Shown here: piece by piece, positions 1 to 7,390 of the stretch | Position numbering within the stretch: the first letter of the stretch is position 1 | How the letters are laid out: every line of letters begins with the position of its first letter | Source: Microbacteriaceae bacterium | GTDB lineage: Bacteria; Actinomycetota; Actinomycetes; Actinomycetales; Microbacteriaceae | DNA length: 8,886 nucleotides | Reading direction: 5' to 3' | Assembly (NCBI GenBank): GCA_025463615.1 | Contig: JAODAU010000305.1 | Span: 1 to 8,886, forward strand | Notes under the pieces: generated by a model | What the model was told of the DNA's origin: nothing | The model's input: the letters and a program-made list of their open reading frames with translations, nothing else | The model's database searches: none | Position numbers and translations under genes: made by a program

Positions 1-1209
1 CTGCTGAGCCCGCTCGGCAGCTCGGCCACCGTCAACGCGGCCGTCACCACCGATCTCCAATCGGTCGTGCAGCCGCTGCTTACCACGAAGGCCGTGACGC
101 CCGGCGTCACGCTCGACCTCACCACCGGCGCCGTGAGCGTAGACCTCGACAAGCTGCTCGGCGGCCTCAACAACCTGCCGGCCAACACCGAGGTGCTCAG
201 CGACTCCGTGGTCAACCTGATCCTCAACTCGATCACGAAGCAGCTCGCCAGCCTGGTCGACCAGATCACGGCCCGGGTGAACACGGCCCTGCAGAACGCG
301 AAGGTCGACCTGGATGTCAACGTGAAGGCGCTGAGCACCGTGGGCGGCAGCCCGGCGGTCCCCGGCAAGCCCGGCGTGCCGGCGGTGCCCGGACTGCCCG
401 CCGTGGTGTGCAGCGTGCTGCAGATCCTCCAGCTGTGCACGCCGCAGGCCGCGACTCCCGGAACGCCGGCGATCCCGGCGGTGCCCGGCATCCCCGCCAT
501 CCTCGGCAAGACCCTGGAGTCGGATGCCGCGGTGCACGTGCACGGCACGGTTGCCCAGGTGCTCTCCGGATCGAACTCCATCGCAACCGCGAGCGCGAGC
601 CTGCTCGGCGGCACCGTCAACGCCAACCTGAATGTGGGTTCGGTACTCGGGTCGCTCGGCAACACGCTCACCGACTCGCTGTTCGACGGCAACGGCGCGG
701 TCAGCGCGCTCACCAACTCGCTCGACACCGGCATCGTGAACCCCGCGGTGACGGCGCTGACCGGGCCGACGGACTACAGCGCACAGGGCCTGCTCGCCGG
801 GCTGCTGTCGGTGAAGCTCAACGTCAAGGAGACCAGCCTGCAGGGCTCGGGCGGCCTGGCCGTTCCGTCGGGCTCGCTGTTCACCGAGACCGCCATGCGG
901 GTCAGCGTGCTGAAGGATCTCGGATCGGGCAGCCTCGCCACCCTCAACCTCGCCCAGGCGAGCGTCGGGCCGCGGGTCGCCGTCGTGACGGGTCCGCCCA
1001 CGGAGGGCAACCCCACCGATCCGAACAACCCCGGGACGCCCACCACGGGCGACAACCCCGGCAACCCGTCCACCCCGACCGCCAGCACCAGCTCTCGCCT
1101 CGCCTTCACCGGCGTCGAGATCGGGATCATCCTGGCCGTCATCCTCGCACTGCTGGCAGCGGGTGCCTATCTGGTGCGGGAAGGCTACCGCCGTCGTCAC
1201 CTCGGTTGA
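1..1209 (+). CDS. Choice-of-anchor G family surface protein, 5' partial, LAxTG sortase signal
   Basis: The frame is open from base 1 and ends at TGA 1207-1209, giving 402 visible residues with the N-terminus and signal peptide outside the window. Motifs such as the VDLDKLLGGLNNLPANTE stretch (near visible residue 47) and the low-complexity, Ser/Thr/Asn/Gly-rich beta-type body fit the choice-of-anchor G family, known from actinobacterial cell-wall proteins of undefined function. Two Pro/Gly-rich segments (about residues 118-133 and 152-167, PAVPG/PGxP type) flank a C-x8-C pair at residues 137 and 146. The C-terminus is a Pro/Thr/Asn-rich wall-spanning linker, then LAFTG (residues 367-371, bases 1099-1113), a hydrophobic helix and a REGYRRRH tail. 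This is a complete sorting signal of the LAxTG type used by class E sortases. No sortase gene is in the window. Two hairpins follow the stop. Family assignment is from remembered motifs; the anchoring signal is directly visible. Confidence 0.82.
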   Translation: MLSPLGSSATVNAAVTTDLQSVVQPLLTTKAVTPGVTLDLTTGAVSVDLDKLLGGLNNLPANTEVLSDSVVNLILNSITKQLASLVDQITARVNTALQNAKVDLDVNVKALSTVGGSPAVPGKPGVPAVPGLPAVVCSVLQILQLCTPQAATPGTPAIPAVPGIPAILGKTLESDAAVHVHGTVAQVLSGSNSIATASASLLGGTVNANLNVGSVLGSLGNTLTDSLFDGNGAVSALTNSLDTGIVNPAVTALTGPTDYSAQGLLAGLLSVKLNVKETSLQGSGGLAVPSGSLFTETAMRVSVLKDLGSGSLATLNLAQASVGPRVAVVTGPPTEGNPTDPNNPGTPTTGDNPGNPSTPTASTSSRLAFTGVEIGIILAVILALLAAGAYLVREGYRRRHLG

Positions 1210-1234
1210 TCCAGGCAGCGCGGTAGCACGCGCG

Positions 1235-1271
1235 ACCGGGGCCGCGGCGCCCTGAATCCCGCGGTCCCGGT
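1235..1271 (+). terminator. Stem-loop after the surface-protein gene, probable terminator 1
   Basis: Bases 1235-1247 (ACCGGGGCCGCGG) pair with 1259-1271 (CCGCGGTCCCGGT) as a 13-bp stem with an 11-base loop. The only non-Watson-Crick pair is 1241-1265. It is a tolerated G-U in a plus-strand transcript but a C-A mismatch in a minus-strand transcript, so the hairpin favours the plus strand. It begins 25 bases after the stop. There is no U-tract, which is common for actinobacterial terminators. Confidence 0.6.
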
Positions 1272-1280
1272 TCCGCAGCA

Positions 1281-1316
1281 GTGAGGCCCGATCCCTGGGG
1301 AGGGACCGGGCCTCAC
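1281..1316. terminator. 16-bp stem-loop, probable bidirectional terminator 2
   Basis: Bases 1281-1296 (GTGAGGCCCGATCCCT) pair with 1301-1316 (AGGGACCGGGCCTCAC) around a GGGG loop. The single irregular pair, 1291-1306, is an A-C mismatch in plus-strand RNA but a U-G wobble in minus-strand RNA, so the stem is fully paired only on the minus strand. It lies 9 bases after the first stem-loop and probably stops transcription from both converging genes. No U-tract is present. Confidence 0.62.
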
Positions 1317-1349
1317 TCGTGCCCGGGGCTTCCTCTCCGCGCACATACC

Positions 1350-1440
1350 CTCGTGGCGGGAGTTGCGCCGGCTCGCGGCGGGCATATCGCGTGGCGGATG
1401 CGGGTATATCCCCCGCCACGAGACGATCTCCCCGCCGCAG
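1350..1440. repeat. Five-box inverted-repeat array, copy 1
   Basis: Five copies of an 8-base box, consensus CGYGGCGG, lie at 1352, 1374, 1390 (plus orientation) and 1413, 1432 (minus orientation). Start-to-start gaps are 22, 16, 23 and 19 bases. The last copy departs from the consensus only in its first base. Short ATATC-like tracts lie between boxes. Opposed boxes can pair to form hairpins, for example 1390-1397 with 1413-1420. The layout repeats that of copy 2. Dispersed REP-like element is the leading reading; a cooperative protein-binding site is the alternative. Confidence 0.7.
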
Positions 1441-1475
1441 CCGCCGGGCACCGGGCGCGCTCATGGACGCCGCGC

Positions 1476-1501
1476 GTCAGCATGAGTCAGCGTCGATCAG
1501 C
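1476..1501 (+). repeat. Three TCAGC repeats at 10-base spacing
   Basis: GTCAGC at 1476-1481, GTCAGC at 1486-1491 and ATCAGC at 1496-1501 lie exactly one helical turn apart in the spacer between the two five-box arrays. No function can be assigned and chance is possible for so short a motif. Confidence 0.4.
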
Positions 1502-1516
1502 AACGGTCGCTTCCGG

Positions 1517-1605
1517 CCGCGGCGGGAGAAACGCCCGCTCGCGGCGGGGATTCAGTCTCGTGGCGGCGGCGTGTCTCCCGCCACGACTCGATACCCCCGC
1601 CACTC
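1517..1605. repeat. Five-box inverted-repeat array, copy 2
   Basis: Boxes of the CGYGGCGG type lie at 1518, 1540, 1559 (plus orientation) and 1578, 1597 (minus orientation), with gaps of 22, 19, 19 and 19 bases. Four are exact; the last departs in its first base. Bases 1518-1548 match 1352-1382 of copy 1 at 26 of 31 positions, and the two arrays start 166 bases apart, so this is a diverged duplication. Bases 1558-1566 and 1578-1586 form a perfect 9-bp stem with an 11-base loop. Confidence 0.7.
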
Positions 1606-1606
1606 G

Positions 1607-1630
1607 GTGGCTTGCCGCCCGGCGGCCCAC
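1607..1630 (-). terminator. Hairpin 3' of the MFS gene, possible terminator
   Basis: GCCGC (1614-1618) pairs with GCGGC (1622-1626), and GTGG (1607-1610) with CCAC (1627-1630), giving a 9-bp stem interrupted by a 3-base bulge. It starts 22 bases beyond the transporter stop on the minus strand. There is no U-tract, and the repeat arrays beyond it offer further hairpins, so its role as terminator is an inference from position. Confidence 0.4.
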
Positions 1631-1651
1631 GGGGAGCCGGGGCGGGTCGGG

Positions 1652-2869
1652 CTAGGCCGGGTCGGGCTCGGGCGCGCGCCTGCGGCCGAGCACGGCCCCG
1701 AGGATGCCGAAGACCCCCACCACCACGCCGCCGACCGCCGCCACGACGAAGCCCGACCAGGCATCCCCGCGGTCGATCGCGATACCCGCCAGCGTGGCCC
1801 CGCCGGTGAGTCCGATCGAGAGGCCGATCGACGGCCAGGTGAGGGCCTCGGTGAGCCGGTGTCGCTCGGTGCGGCTCTCGATCAGCGAGATGGCCGAGAT
1901 CAGCACCGGGCTGGTCGCCAGGCCCGCGACCAGGATGACGACGGCCAGCAGCGGGATCGCCCGCACGAACAGCAGCGTCGGCACGATCGCCGCGAACACC
2001 AGCGACGCCACCAGCACGCGCCGCCCGGCGCCCCAGCGCGCGCTCAGCGGCCCGAACAGGAACGCGGCGACCACGCTGCCGACCGCGAAGCACGCGACGA
2101 TCACCCCGGCCAGCCACGGCTCGCCGTCGGCGCGGGCGACGCTCACGGACGTGACATCCACCGCGGCGAACAGCAGGCCGATGCCCACGTAGATCGGCAG
2201 CACGCCGAGCACGCCGGTCGGCAGCCAGCCGGTGCGCGCCGGCCGCTCGACGTGTTTCGGCACGACCGGCGGTGCGGTCGCCGTCTGCACCGTGAGCGCG
2301 ACGCCGCCCACGAGCGTGACGAGGATGCCCGCGGCGAACCCGTAGAGCGGCCCGGCGAGGGCGGCGAGGAAGGTGACGAGCGGCGGGCCGATCACGTAGA
2401 CCGACTCATCCGCCACCGACTCGAGGGCGAGCGCCGTGTTGCGCTGCTCGGGCGCGTGCAGCAGCGCAGACCAGCGCGCACGGGCGAGGGTGCCGTAGTC
2501 GAGCGTCGTCGCGCCGACGAAGAACGCCGCCACGAACCAGAGCGGGCGCGGCGCCTCGAGCAGAACCGCGGCGGCGAGCGCGCCCGCCGACACGACCGAC
2601 GTCACGAGACTCACCGGCACGACGCGGGTCTGCCCGCGCGAGTCGATCGCGCGCGACCAGAACGGGCCGGAGACCGCGACGCCCACGACGATCGCGCCCG
2701 AGACCCCGCCGGCGAGCGTGTAGCTGCCGGTGACGGCCGAGACGAGCAGCACCGTCGCGATGCTGGTGGTGGACCGGGAGAGCCTGCCGAGCCATCCGGC
2801 CACCACGAAGCGCACGGCGCCCCGGTGGTGAAGGATGTCGGTGTACGTACCCAGGAAGCGGATTGCCAC
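1652..2869 (-). CDS. Major facilitator superfamily (MFS) transporter, 12 TM
   Basis: The 405-residue product has twelve hydrophobic segments (roughly residues 20-45, 48-70, 83-104, 108-124, 154-173, 174-197, 217-240, 253-272, 284-303, 306-329, 345-366 and 371-394) with a polar central loop at 198-216. This is the two-halves layout of MFS secondary transporters. An Arg pair in ARARW (128-133) and the E150...E155..Y158..GP pattern match a drug-efflux-like MFS subgroup, but no substrate can be named. The start is GTG 2869; GAGG lies 12 bases upstream, slightly far for a ribosome site, so a start a few codons downstream is possible. The tail GRRRAPEPDPA is cytoplasmic. It is flanked by its own leader hairpin and by repeats, so it is probably transcribed alone. 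Confidence 0.88.
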   Translation of the reverse strand: MAIRFLGTYTDILHHRGAVRFVVAGWLGRLSRSTTSIATVLLVSAVTGSYTLAGGVSGAIVVGVAVSGPFWSRAIDSRGQTRVVPVSLVTSVVSAGALAAAVLLEAPRPLWFVAAFFVGATTLDYGTLARARWSALLHAPEQRNTALALESVADESVYVIGPPLVTFLAALAGPLYGFAAGILVTLVGGVALTVQTATAPPVVPKHVERPARTGWLPTGVLGVLPIYVGIGLLFAAVDVTSVSVARADGEPWLAGVIVACFAVGSVVAAFLFGPLSARWGAGRRVLVASLVFAAIVPTLLFVRAIPLLAVVILVAGLATSPVLISAISLIESRTERHRLTEALTWPSIGLSIGLTGGATLAGIAIDRGDAWSGFVVAAVGGVVVGVFGILGAVLGRRRAPEPDPA

Positions 2870-2891
2870 GACTGACGACTACCTCACTGGC

Positions 2892-2928
2892 CGCGCGAAG
2901 ACGGGAATGCCCGTCGGCTTCTCGCGCG
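2892..2928 (-). promoter_or_regulatory. Hairpin in the 5' leader of the MFS gene
   Basis: On the minus strand GACGGG-CATT-CCCGTC makes a 6-bp inner stem with a tetraloop (2900-2915). CGCGCGA/TCGCGCG (2892-2898 with 2922-2928) makes a 7-bp outer stem, with a 6-by-1 internal loop between. It ends 22 bases before the GTG start, next to the GAGG ribosome-site candidate at about 2882-2885. It may be a leader structure or attenuator, or a second terminator behind the DUF4190-type gene. No recognised riboswitch class fits. Confidence 0.4.
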
Positions 2929-2961
2929 ACGCTGCCAGCCTAGCGGCCGTTAAACGCGAGA

Positions 2962-2992
2962 AGCGGGCGGATGCTCGCGCATCCGGCCCGCT
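2962..2992 (-). terminator. Terminator of the DUF4190-type gene
   Basis: GCGGGC-GGATGC (2963-2974) pairs with GCATCC-GGCCCGC (2979-2991) as a 12-bp stem with one bulged base and a TCGC tetraloop, plus an A-T closing pair. It begins 22 bases after the stop codon on the minus strand and is followed there by a mildly pyrimidine-rich stretch (CTTCTCGCGTTTAAC). Position and strength make this the best-supported terminator on this strand. Confidence 0.68.
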
Positions 2993-3014
2993 CGCTCAAG
3001 CGAAGGCGCTGTGC

Positions 3015-3422
3015 CTAGTTGCCGTAGTTGACCGAGTAGTTGGCCGCGGCGATGCCGATCGCGATGTAGACGATGAGCCAGATGATCGAGATCGCGATGC
3101 CGACGAAACCGGTGATGAGCGCGGTCAGCCAGAACCCGCGGGCCGGCTGGCCCTCCCGATTGCGGCCGAGGAAGCCGAGCACGATGGCCGCGATCGAGAA
3201 CAGGAAGCCCCACCCGCCGAAGAGGGAGAAGAACGCCCCGACGATACCGAGGATCATGCCGACGAGGCTGAGCACCTTCGACGGACCAGCGGCGGGGGCG
3301 ACGTACGGAGTCGCGGCCGGCGCAGCCGGGGCGGCGGGCGGCACGGATGCTGCGGGCGGCGCGGGCGGCACGGGAGCTGCCGACGGCTCCGGAGGAACGG
3401 GGGGCAGGTTCTCGTCAGTCAT
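3015..3422 (-). CDS. DUF4190-type small membrane protein with Pro/Ala-rich N-terminus
   Basis: The product has 135 residues. Residues 1-47 are disordered, with 17 prolines and many alanines. They are followed by hydrophobic segments at about 49-66, 71-86 and 97-124. The LSLVGMILGIVG start, the AAIVLGFLGRNREGQPARG turn and the following LTALITGFVGI helix match the pattern of DUF4190, a family of small actinobacterial membrane proteins without assigned function. The ATG start is well placed: GGAG at 3428-3431 lies 5 bases upstream. A strong terminator follows. The gene sits 69 bases downstream of tsaD with no hairpin between, so read-through from the tsaD operon is possible, but spacing and its own ribosome site suggest a separate unit. 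Function is unknown; the Pro-rich arm may contact other proteins, which is a guess. Confidence 0.78.
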   Translation of the reverse strand: MTDENLPPVPPEPSAAPVPPAPPAASVPPAAPAAPAATPYVAPAAGPSKVLSLVGMILGIVGAFFSLFGGWGFLFSIAAIVLGFLGRNREGQPARGFWLTALITGFVGIAISIIWLIVYIAIGIAAANYSVNYGN

Positions 3423-3427
3423 CGAAA

Positions 3428-3431
3428 CTCC
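3428..3431 (-). promoter_or_regulatory. Ribosome binding site of the DUF4190-type gene
   Basis: GGAG on the minus strand, 5 bases before ATG 3422. It fixes the start and contrasts with most operon genes upstream, which rely on overlapping stop/start codons. Confidence 0.6.
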
Positions 3432-3491
3432 AAGCGTGTTGTGAACTAACTTTCAGTTGGTGTCCATGCTGGCATCGTAGGCAACGGCCTG

Positions 3492-4717
<1,226 letters not shown>

Positions 4718-4721
<4 letters not shown>

Positions 4722-5203
4722 GCACCCACCGCCGGTCGGAGCCGGGGATCGGGCACGACGAGCCGCATCACGATCGCGTCGACGTCATCCGGCTGGTAGT
4801 AGTGCGGCCGGGTGGCGATCGCCACGAAGCCGAGAGACTCGTAGAGGTGCTGCGCCCCGGGGTTGTCCGCCCGCACCTCGAGGAACACCTCGCGCGAGCC
4901 GCGGTTGCGCGCCTCGGCGATGAGGGTGTTCATGAGCGCCCGCCCGAGGCCGCCGCCGCGCGCGTGCTCCGCGACCGCGATGGTCTGGATGTCGCCCTCC
5001 TGCGCTCCCTGCGGCGCGAACAGCCCCGCGTACCCCTCGATGGCACCCGCCTCGGTGGTCGCGACGAGGTAGTGCGTGTGCGGGCTGCGCAGGTCGGAGA
5101 GCATCGCCTCGCGGGACCAGGCATCCGTGGTGAAGGTGCTCTGCTCGAGCGCCATGATGTCGGCGAGGTCGTCGGGGGTGGCGCGGCGGAGCTCCCACGT
5201 CAT
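4718..5203 (-). CDS. rimI: Ribosomal-protein-S18-alanine N-acetyltransferase RimI (GNAT)
   Basis: The 161-residue product is a single GNAT domain. The acetyl-CoA pyrophosphate loop is RGGGLGRAL (82-90), preceded by the [11 protein letters not shown] strand. The C-terminal [18 protein letters not shown] and [15 protein letters not shown] stretches are the RimI signature. RimI acetylates the N-terminal alanine of ribosomal protein S18 in E. coli; actinobacterial homologues are thought to have wider N-terminal targets. The ATG shares one base with the tsaB stop (TGATG), and the stop overlaps the tsaD GTG, so translation is probably coupled on both sides. No strong ribosome site is visible. In mycobacteria rimI also lies between tsaB and tsaD. 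Assignment is secure at family level; the real substrates are unknown. Confidence 0.93.
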
Positions 5204-5826
5204 CAGCTGACCCGTTTCTGCGGGCCGGGCACCACGGCGTCCGGTGCCCGCAGGTAGAGGGGCTCGGGGCCCTCGAAGTGGCGGCCGTGCAGGTAGAGGC
5301 CCTCGGCCAGCATGCCGAGGGATCCGGCGCTCACCTCGGCGGCATCCACCCGGGTGAAGGTGGTGTACTCCTGCGGCAGGTCGTCCGGGCGGCTGAGCGC
5401 CGGGCCGTGCACGCGGATCGGCAGCCCCTGCTCGTCGGCGCCGGCATACGCGCTCCAGTAGACCTCGCGGCGGCGCGCGTCGGTCACGACCAGCAGCGGG
5501 CCGGACCCGTGGTTGGCGTAGTGCCCCCAGGCGACGCCGTCGTGGCTCACCACCCGCACCACGGGCTTGCCAGCGGCGAGCGCGAAGGTGTTGGCGGCGG
5601 CGATCCCGACCCGCAGGCCGGTGAACGGGCCGGGGCCCATGCCCGCGACCACGCCGGAGAGCTCGGCGATCGGCACTCCCGCGTCATCCAGCACCAGTCG
5701 GATCAGCTCGCCGATCACCTCGGCGTGCCTGCGGGTGTCGGCCTCGGTGCCCTCGGCGATCACCCCGCGGTCGCGATCGACGACGGCGACGCCGGTGCCG
5801 GCGGAGGTGTCGATCGCGAGCAGCAT
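5203..5826 (-). CDS. tsaB: t6A biosynthesis protein TsaB
   Basis: TsaB (207 residues) is the inactive ASKHA paralogue of TsaD that forms a heterodimer with it and supports TsaE-dependent t6A synthesis. The N-terminal LLAIDTSAGTGVAVVD strand-turn and the GMGPGPFTGLRVG loop (62-74) are diagnostic, and the length is close to the usual 200-230. The C-terminal half is shorter and less conserved than TsaD, as the family shows, and lacks a TsaD-like metal site. The ATG at 5826 overlaps the tsaE stop by one base (TGATG), and the stop overlaps the rimI ATG in the same way. It sits between tsaE and rimI, as in other Actinomycetota. Confidence 0.95.
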   Translation of the reverse strand: MLLAIDTSAGTGVAVVDRDRGVIAEGTEADTRRHAEVIGELIRLVLDDAGVPIAELSGVVAGMGPGPFTGLRVGIAAANTFALAAGKPVVRVVSHDGVAWGHYANHGSGPLLVVTDARRREVYWSAYAGADEQGLPIRVHGPALSRPDDLPQEYTTFTRVDAAEVSAGSLGMLAEGLYLHGRHFEGPEPLYLRAPDAVVPGPQKRVS

Positions 5827-6290
5827 CAGGCCAGCTTAACGTCGCGCCATCGCTCGCCGTGGCCGGTGATCGTCACCTCGCGGGGCTCCACCCCGTCGTC
5901 GGTGGCGACCCCGCCGTGCGGGCGCAGGATGTCGAGCTCCAGCCAGTCGTCGGCCACGCCGTCGAGCATGCCGGCCGCCCACTCCACGACCACGATCGAG
6001 CCCTCGAAGTCGAGATCCAGGTCGTCGAGCTCGGCCGCGCTGGCGAGCCGGTACGCGTCCACGTGCACGAGCGGCGCGCCGAACTCGCGCGGGTGCGTGC
6101 GGGCGAGCACGAAGGTGGGGCTGGTGACGGTCCCGCGCACGCCGAGCTGGGCTCCCAGCCCCCGCGTGAAGGTGGTCTTGCCCGCGCCGAGCTCGCCGTT
6201 CAGCGCCACGAGGTCGCCCGCGCGCAGCAGCCGGGCCACGGACGCCCCGAGCTCCTCCATCGCCTCCGGGGTGGGCACGACGACCCTCAC
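5826..6290 (-). CDS. tsaE: tRNA threonylcarbamoyladenosine biosynthesis ATPase TsaE
   Basis: TsaE is the small P-loop ATPase that binds the TsaB-TsaD dimer and allows multiple turnovers. Counting from GTG 6290 the protein has 154 residues, which fits the family. It shows Walker A NGELGAGKTT (31-40), the switch-like TSPTF (56-60), LVHVDAYRL (74-82) and VVEWAAGM (101-108). The frame is open further upstream to an ATG at 6368, but that adds 26 residues of Arg/His-rich sequence that lie antisense-free within the end of alr, so it is rejected. GTG 6290 gives the 4-base GTGA overlap seen elsewhere in this operon. A second GTG four codons in (6278) is the only real alternative. The stop shares a base with the tsaB start. 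Confidence 0.94.
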   Translation of the reverse strand: MRVVVPTPEAMEELGASVARLLRAGDLVALNGELGAGKTTFTRGLGAQLGVRGTVTSPTFVLARTHPREFGAPLVHVDAYRLASAAELDDLDLDFEGSIVVVEWAAGMLDGVADDWLELDILRPHGGVATDDGVEPREVTITGHGERWRDVKLA

Positions 6291-7390
6291 GACGTGTAGC
6301 CGTATTCGATGCGGCCGCCGAGGCGCGTCACGATCTCGTAGTTGATGGTGTCGGCGGCATCCGCCCACTCCTCCACTCGCGGGGCGCCGGCGAGCGGGTC
6401 GCCGAACAGGATGGCGCGGTCGCCGACCTTCACGTCGGCATCCCCCACGTCGACCACCAGCTGATCCATCGCGACCCGGCCGGCGACGGGGTAGCTGACG
6501 CCGTTGATGCTCACCGGGCCGCGGCCGGAGGCGTGGCGCGGGATGCCGTCGCCGTAGCCGAGCGGCACCAGCACGAGCGTGGTCTCGTCGGGCGTGATGT
6601 AGTCGTGGCCGTACGAGACGCCGGTGGAGGGCGGCATCCGCTTCACCGACGCGACCGCGGCGCTCAGCTCGAGCGCGGGGGTGAGGCCGAGGTCGGCCGA
6701 GGTCTGGTCGTCGAAGGGCGAGAGGCCGTAGACGCCGATGCCCCAGCGCACCAGTCCGAACCGCGCCGAGGGCACGCGCAGGCCGCCTGCCGTGGCGGCG
6801 AGGTGCAGCAGCTCGGGATCGAGCCCCTCGGCGCGAGCCAGCTCGACAGCGAGCTCGAAGGCGCGCACCTGCGCGAGGTCCGCCTCCTCCCCCGCGTTGG
6901 CGAGGTGACTCCAGACGCCGCGCACGTGGATGCGGCCGGCGCGCTCGTGCGCGACCGCGGCCTCGACCAAGTCGGCCCAGTCCTCCGGCGCGGCGCCGTT
7001 GCGGCCCAGGCCCGTGTCGACCTTGAGCTGCACCTCGGCGACACCGGATGCCGCGGCCACCCGGTCCAGCTGCCCCAGGTAGCTCACCCCGATGTCGACC
7101 GACCCCTGCACCGCCGCGTCGAAGTCGGCGCCGGGGTCGTGCAGCCAGGCGAGCAGCGGCGCGCGCACGCCCGCGGCCCGCAGCTCGAGGGCCTCCTCGA
7201 TGGAGACGGTGCCCAGCCAGTCGGCCCCGCCGCGCTCGGCGGCGAGCGCGACGGGCACGGCGCCGTGGCCGTACGCGCGCGACTTCACCACGACCATGGC
7301 GAGGCTGTCGGGCGCGGCGGCGCGGAGCGTGGCGATGTTGCGGGCGACCGCGCCGAGGTCGACGCGCGCCTCGCGGAAGGGGCGCGTCAT
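6287..7390 (-). CDS. alr: Alanine racemase Alr
   Basis: Alr interconverts L- and D-alanine for peptidoglycan cross-links, using pyridoxal phosphate. The 367 residues match the family. The fold-III N-terminal barrel starts with ARVDLGAVARN and carries the PLP lysine K36 in KSRAYGHG. LKVDTGLGRNG (122-132) contains the lysine that is carbamylated in some homologues. RWGIGVYG (215-222) holds the Arg facing the PLP ring nitrogen. The second catalytic base is Y260 in GVSYGHDY, and GRVAMDQ (304-310) is the C-terminal signature. The PLP motif differs from the common KANAYGHG or KADAYGHG. AGGGGG precedes ATG 7390 by 4 bases, and the ATGA overlap with acpS suggests coupling. The stop overlaps the tsaE GTG. 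Confidence 0.96.
   Translation of the reverse strand: MTRPFREARVDLGAVARNIATLRAAAPDSLAMVVVKSRAYGHGAVPVALAAERGGADWLGTVSIEEALELRAAGVRAPLLAWLHDPGADFDAAVQGSVDIGVSYLGQLDRVAAASGVAEVQLKVDTGLGRNGAAPEDWADLVEAAVAHERAGRIHVRGVWSHLANAGEEADLAQVRAFELAVELARAEGLDPELLHLAATAGGLRVPSARFGLVRWGIGVYGLSPFDDQTSADLGLTPALELSAAVASVKRMPPSTGVSYGHDYITPDETTLVLVPLGYGDGIPRHASGRGPVSINGVSYPVAGRVAMDQLVVDVGDADVKVGDRAILFGDPLAGAPRVEEWADAADTINYEIVTRLGGRIEYGYTS

Larger units (their letters stand above)
1210..1651. other. 442-base gap between convergent genes, rich in inverted repeats
   Basis: No credible gene is present. The open frames that cross it run antisense through the neighbouring transporter gene or consist of Arg/Gly/Pro-rich translations of repeat DNA. 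From left to right it holds two stem-loops (1235-1271, 1281-1316), a five-box array (1350-1440), three TCAGC copies at 10-base spacing (1476-1501), a second five-box array (1517-1605) and a hairpin (1607-1630). The flanking genes face each other, so promoters are not expected here; transcript ends and dispersed palindromic elements are. Confidence 0.7.

Noticed and set aside
408..1226. A 272-codon open frame on the plus strand, out of frame with the surface protein
   Set aside because: The translation is Arg/Gly/Ala/His-rich without domains, while the other frame carries a full sorting signal and family motifs.
1350..1605. CRISPR array
   Set aside because: The repeated boxes are 8 bases, face both ways and are separated by only 8-15 bases; this is not repeat-spacer structure and no cas gene is near.
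1319..2875. A 518-codon open frame on the plus strand
   Set aside because: It runs antisense to the whole MFS gene and its product is an Arg/Asp/His-rich string with no fold signal, typical of the opposite strand of GC-rich coding DNA. The minus-strand frame has twelve clean membrane helices.
2900..2915. Riboswitch upstream of the MFS gene
   Set aside because: The leader is short and only a simple hairpin is visible; no conserved riboswitch core could be recognised.
6291..6368. Upstream ATG giving TsaE 26 more residues
   Set aside because: The extension lies inside alr, is Arg/His-rich and has no counterpart in the family; GTG 6290 gives the normal length and the 4-base overlap used elsewhere in the operon.
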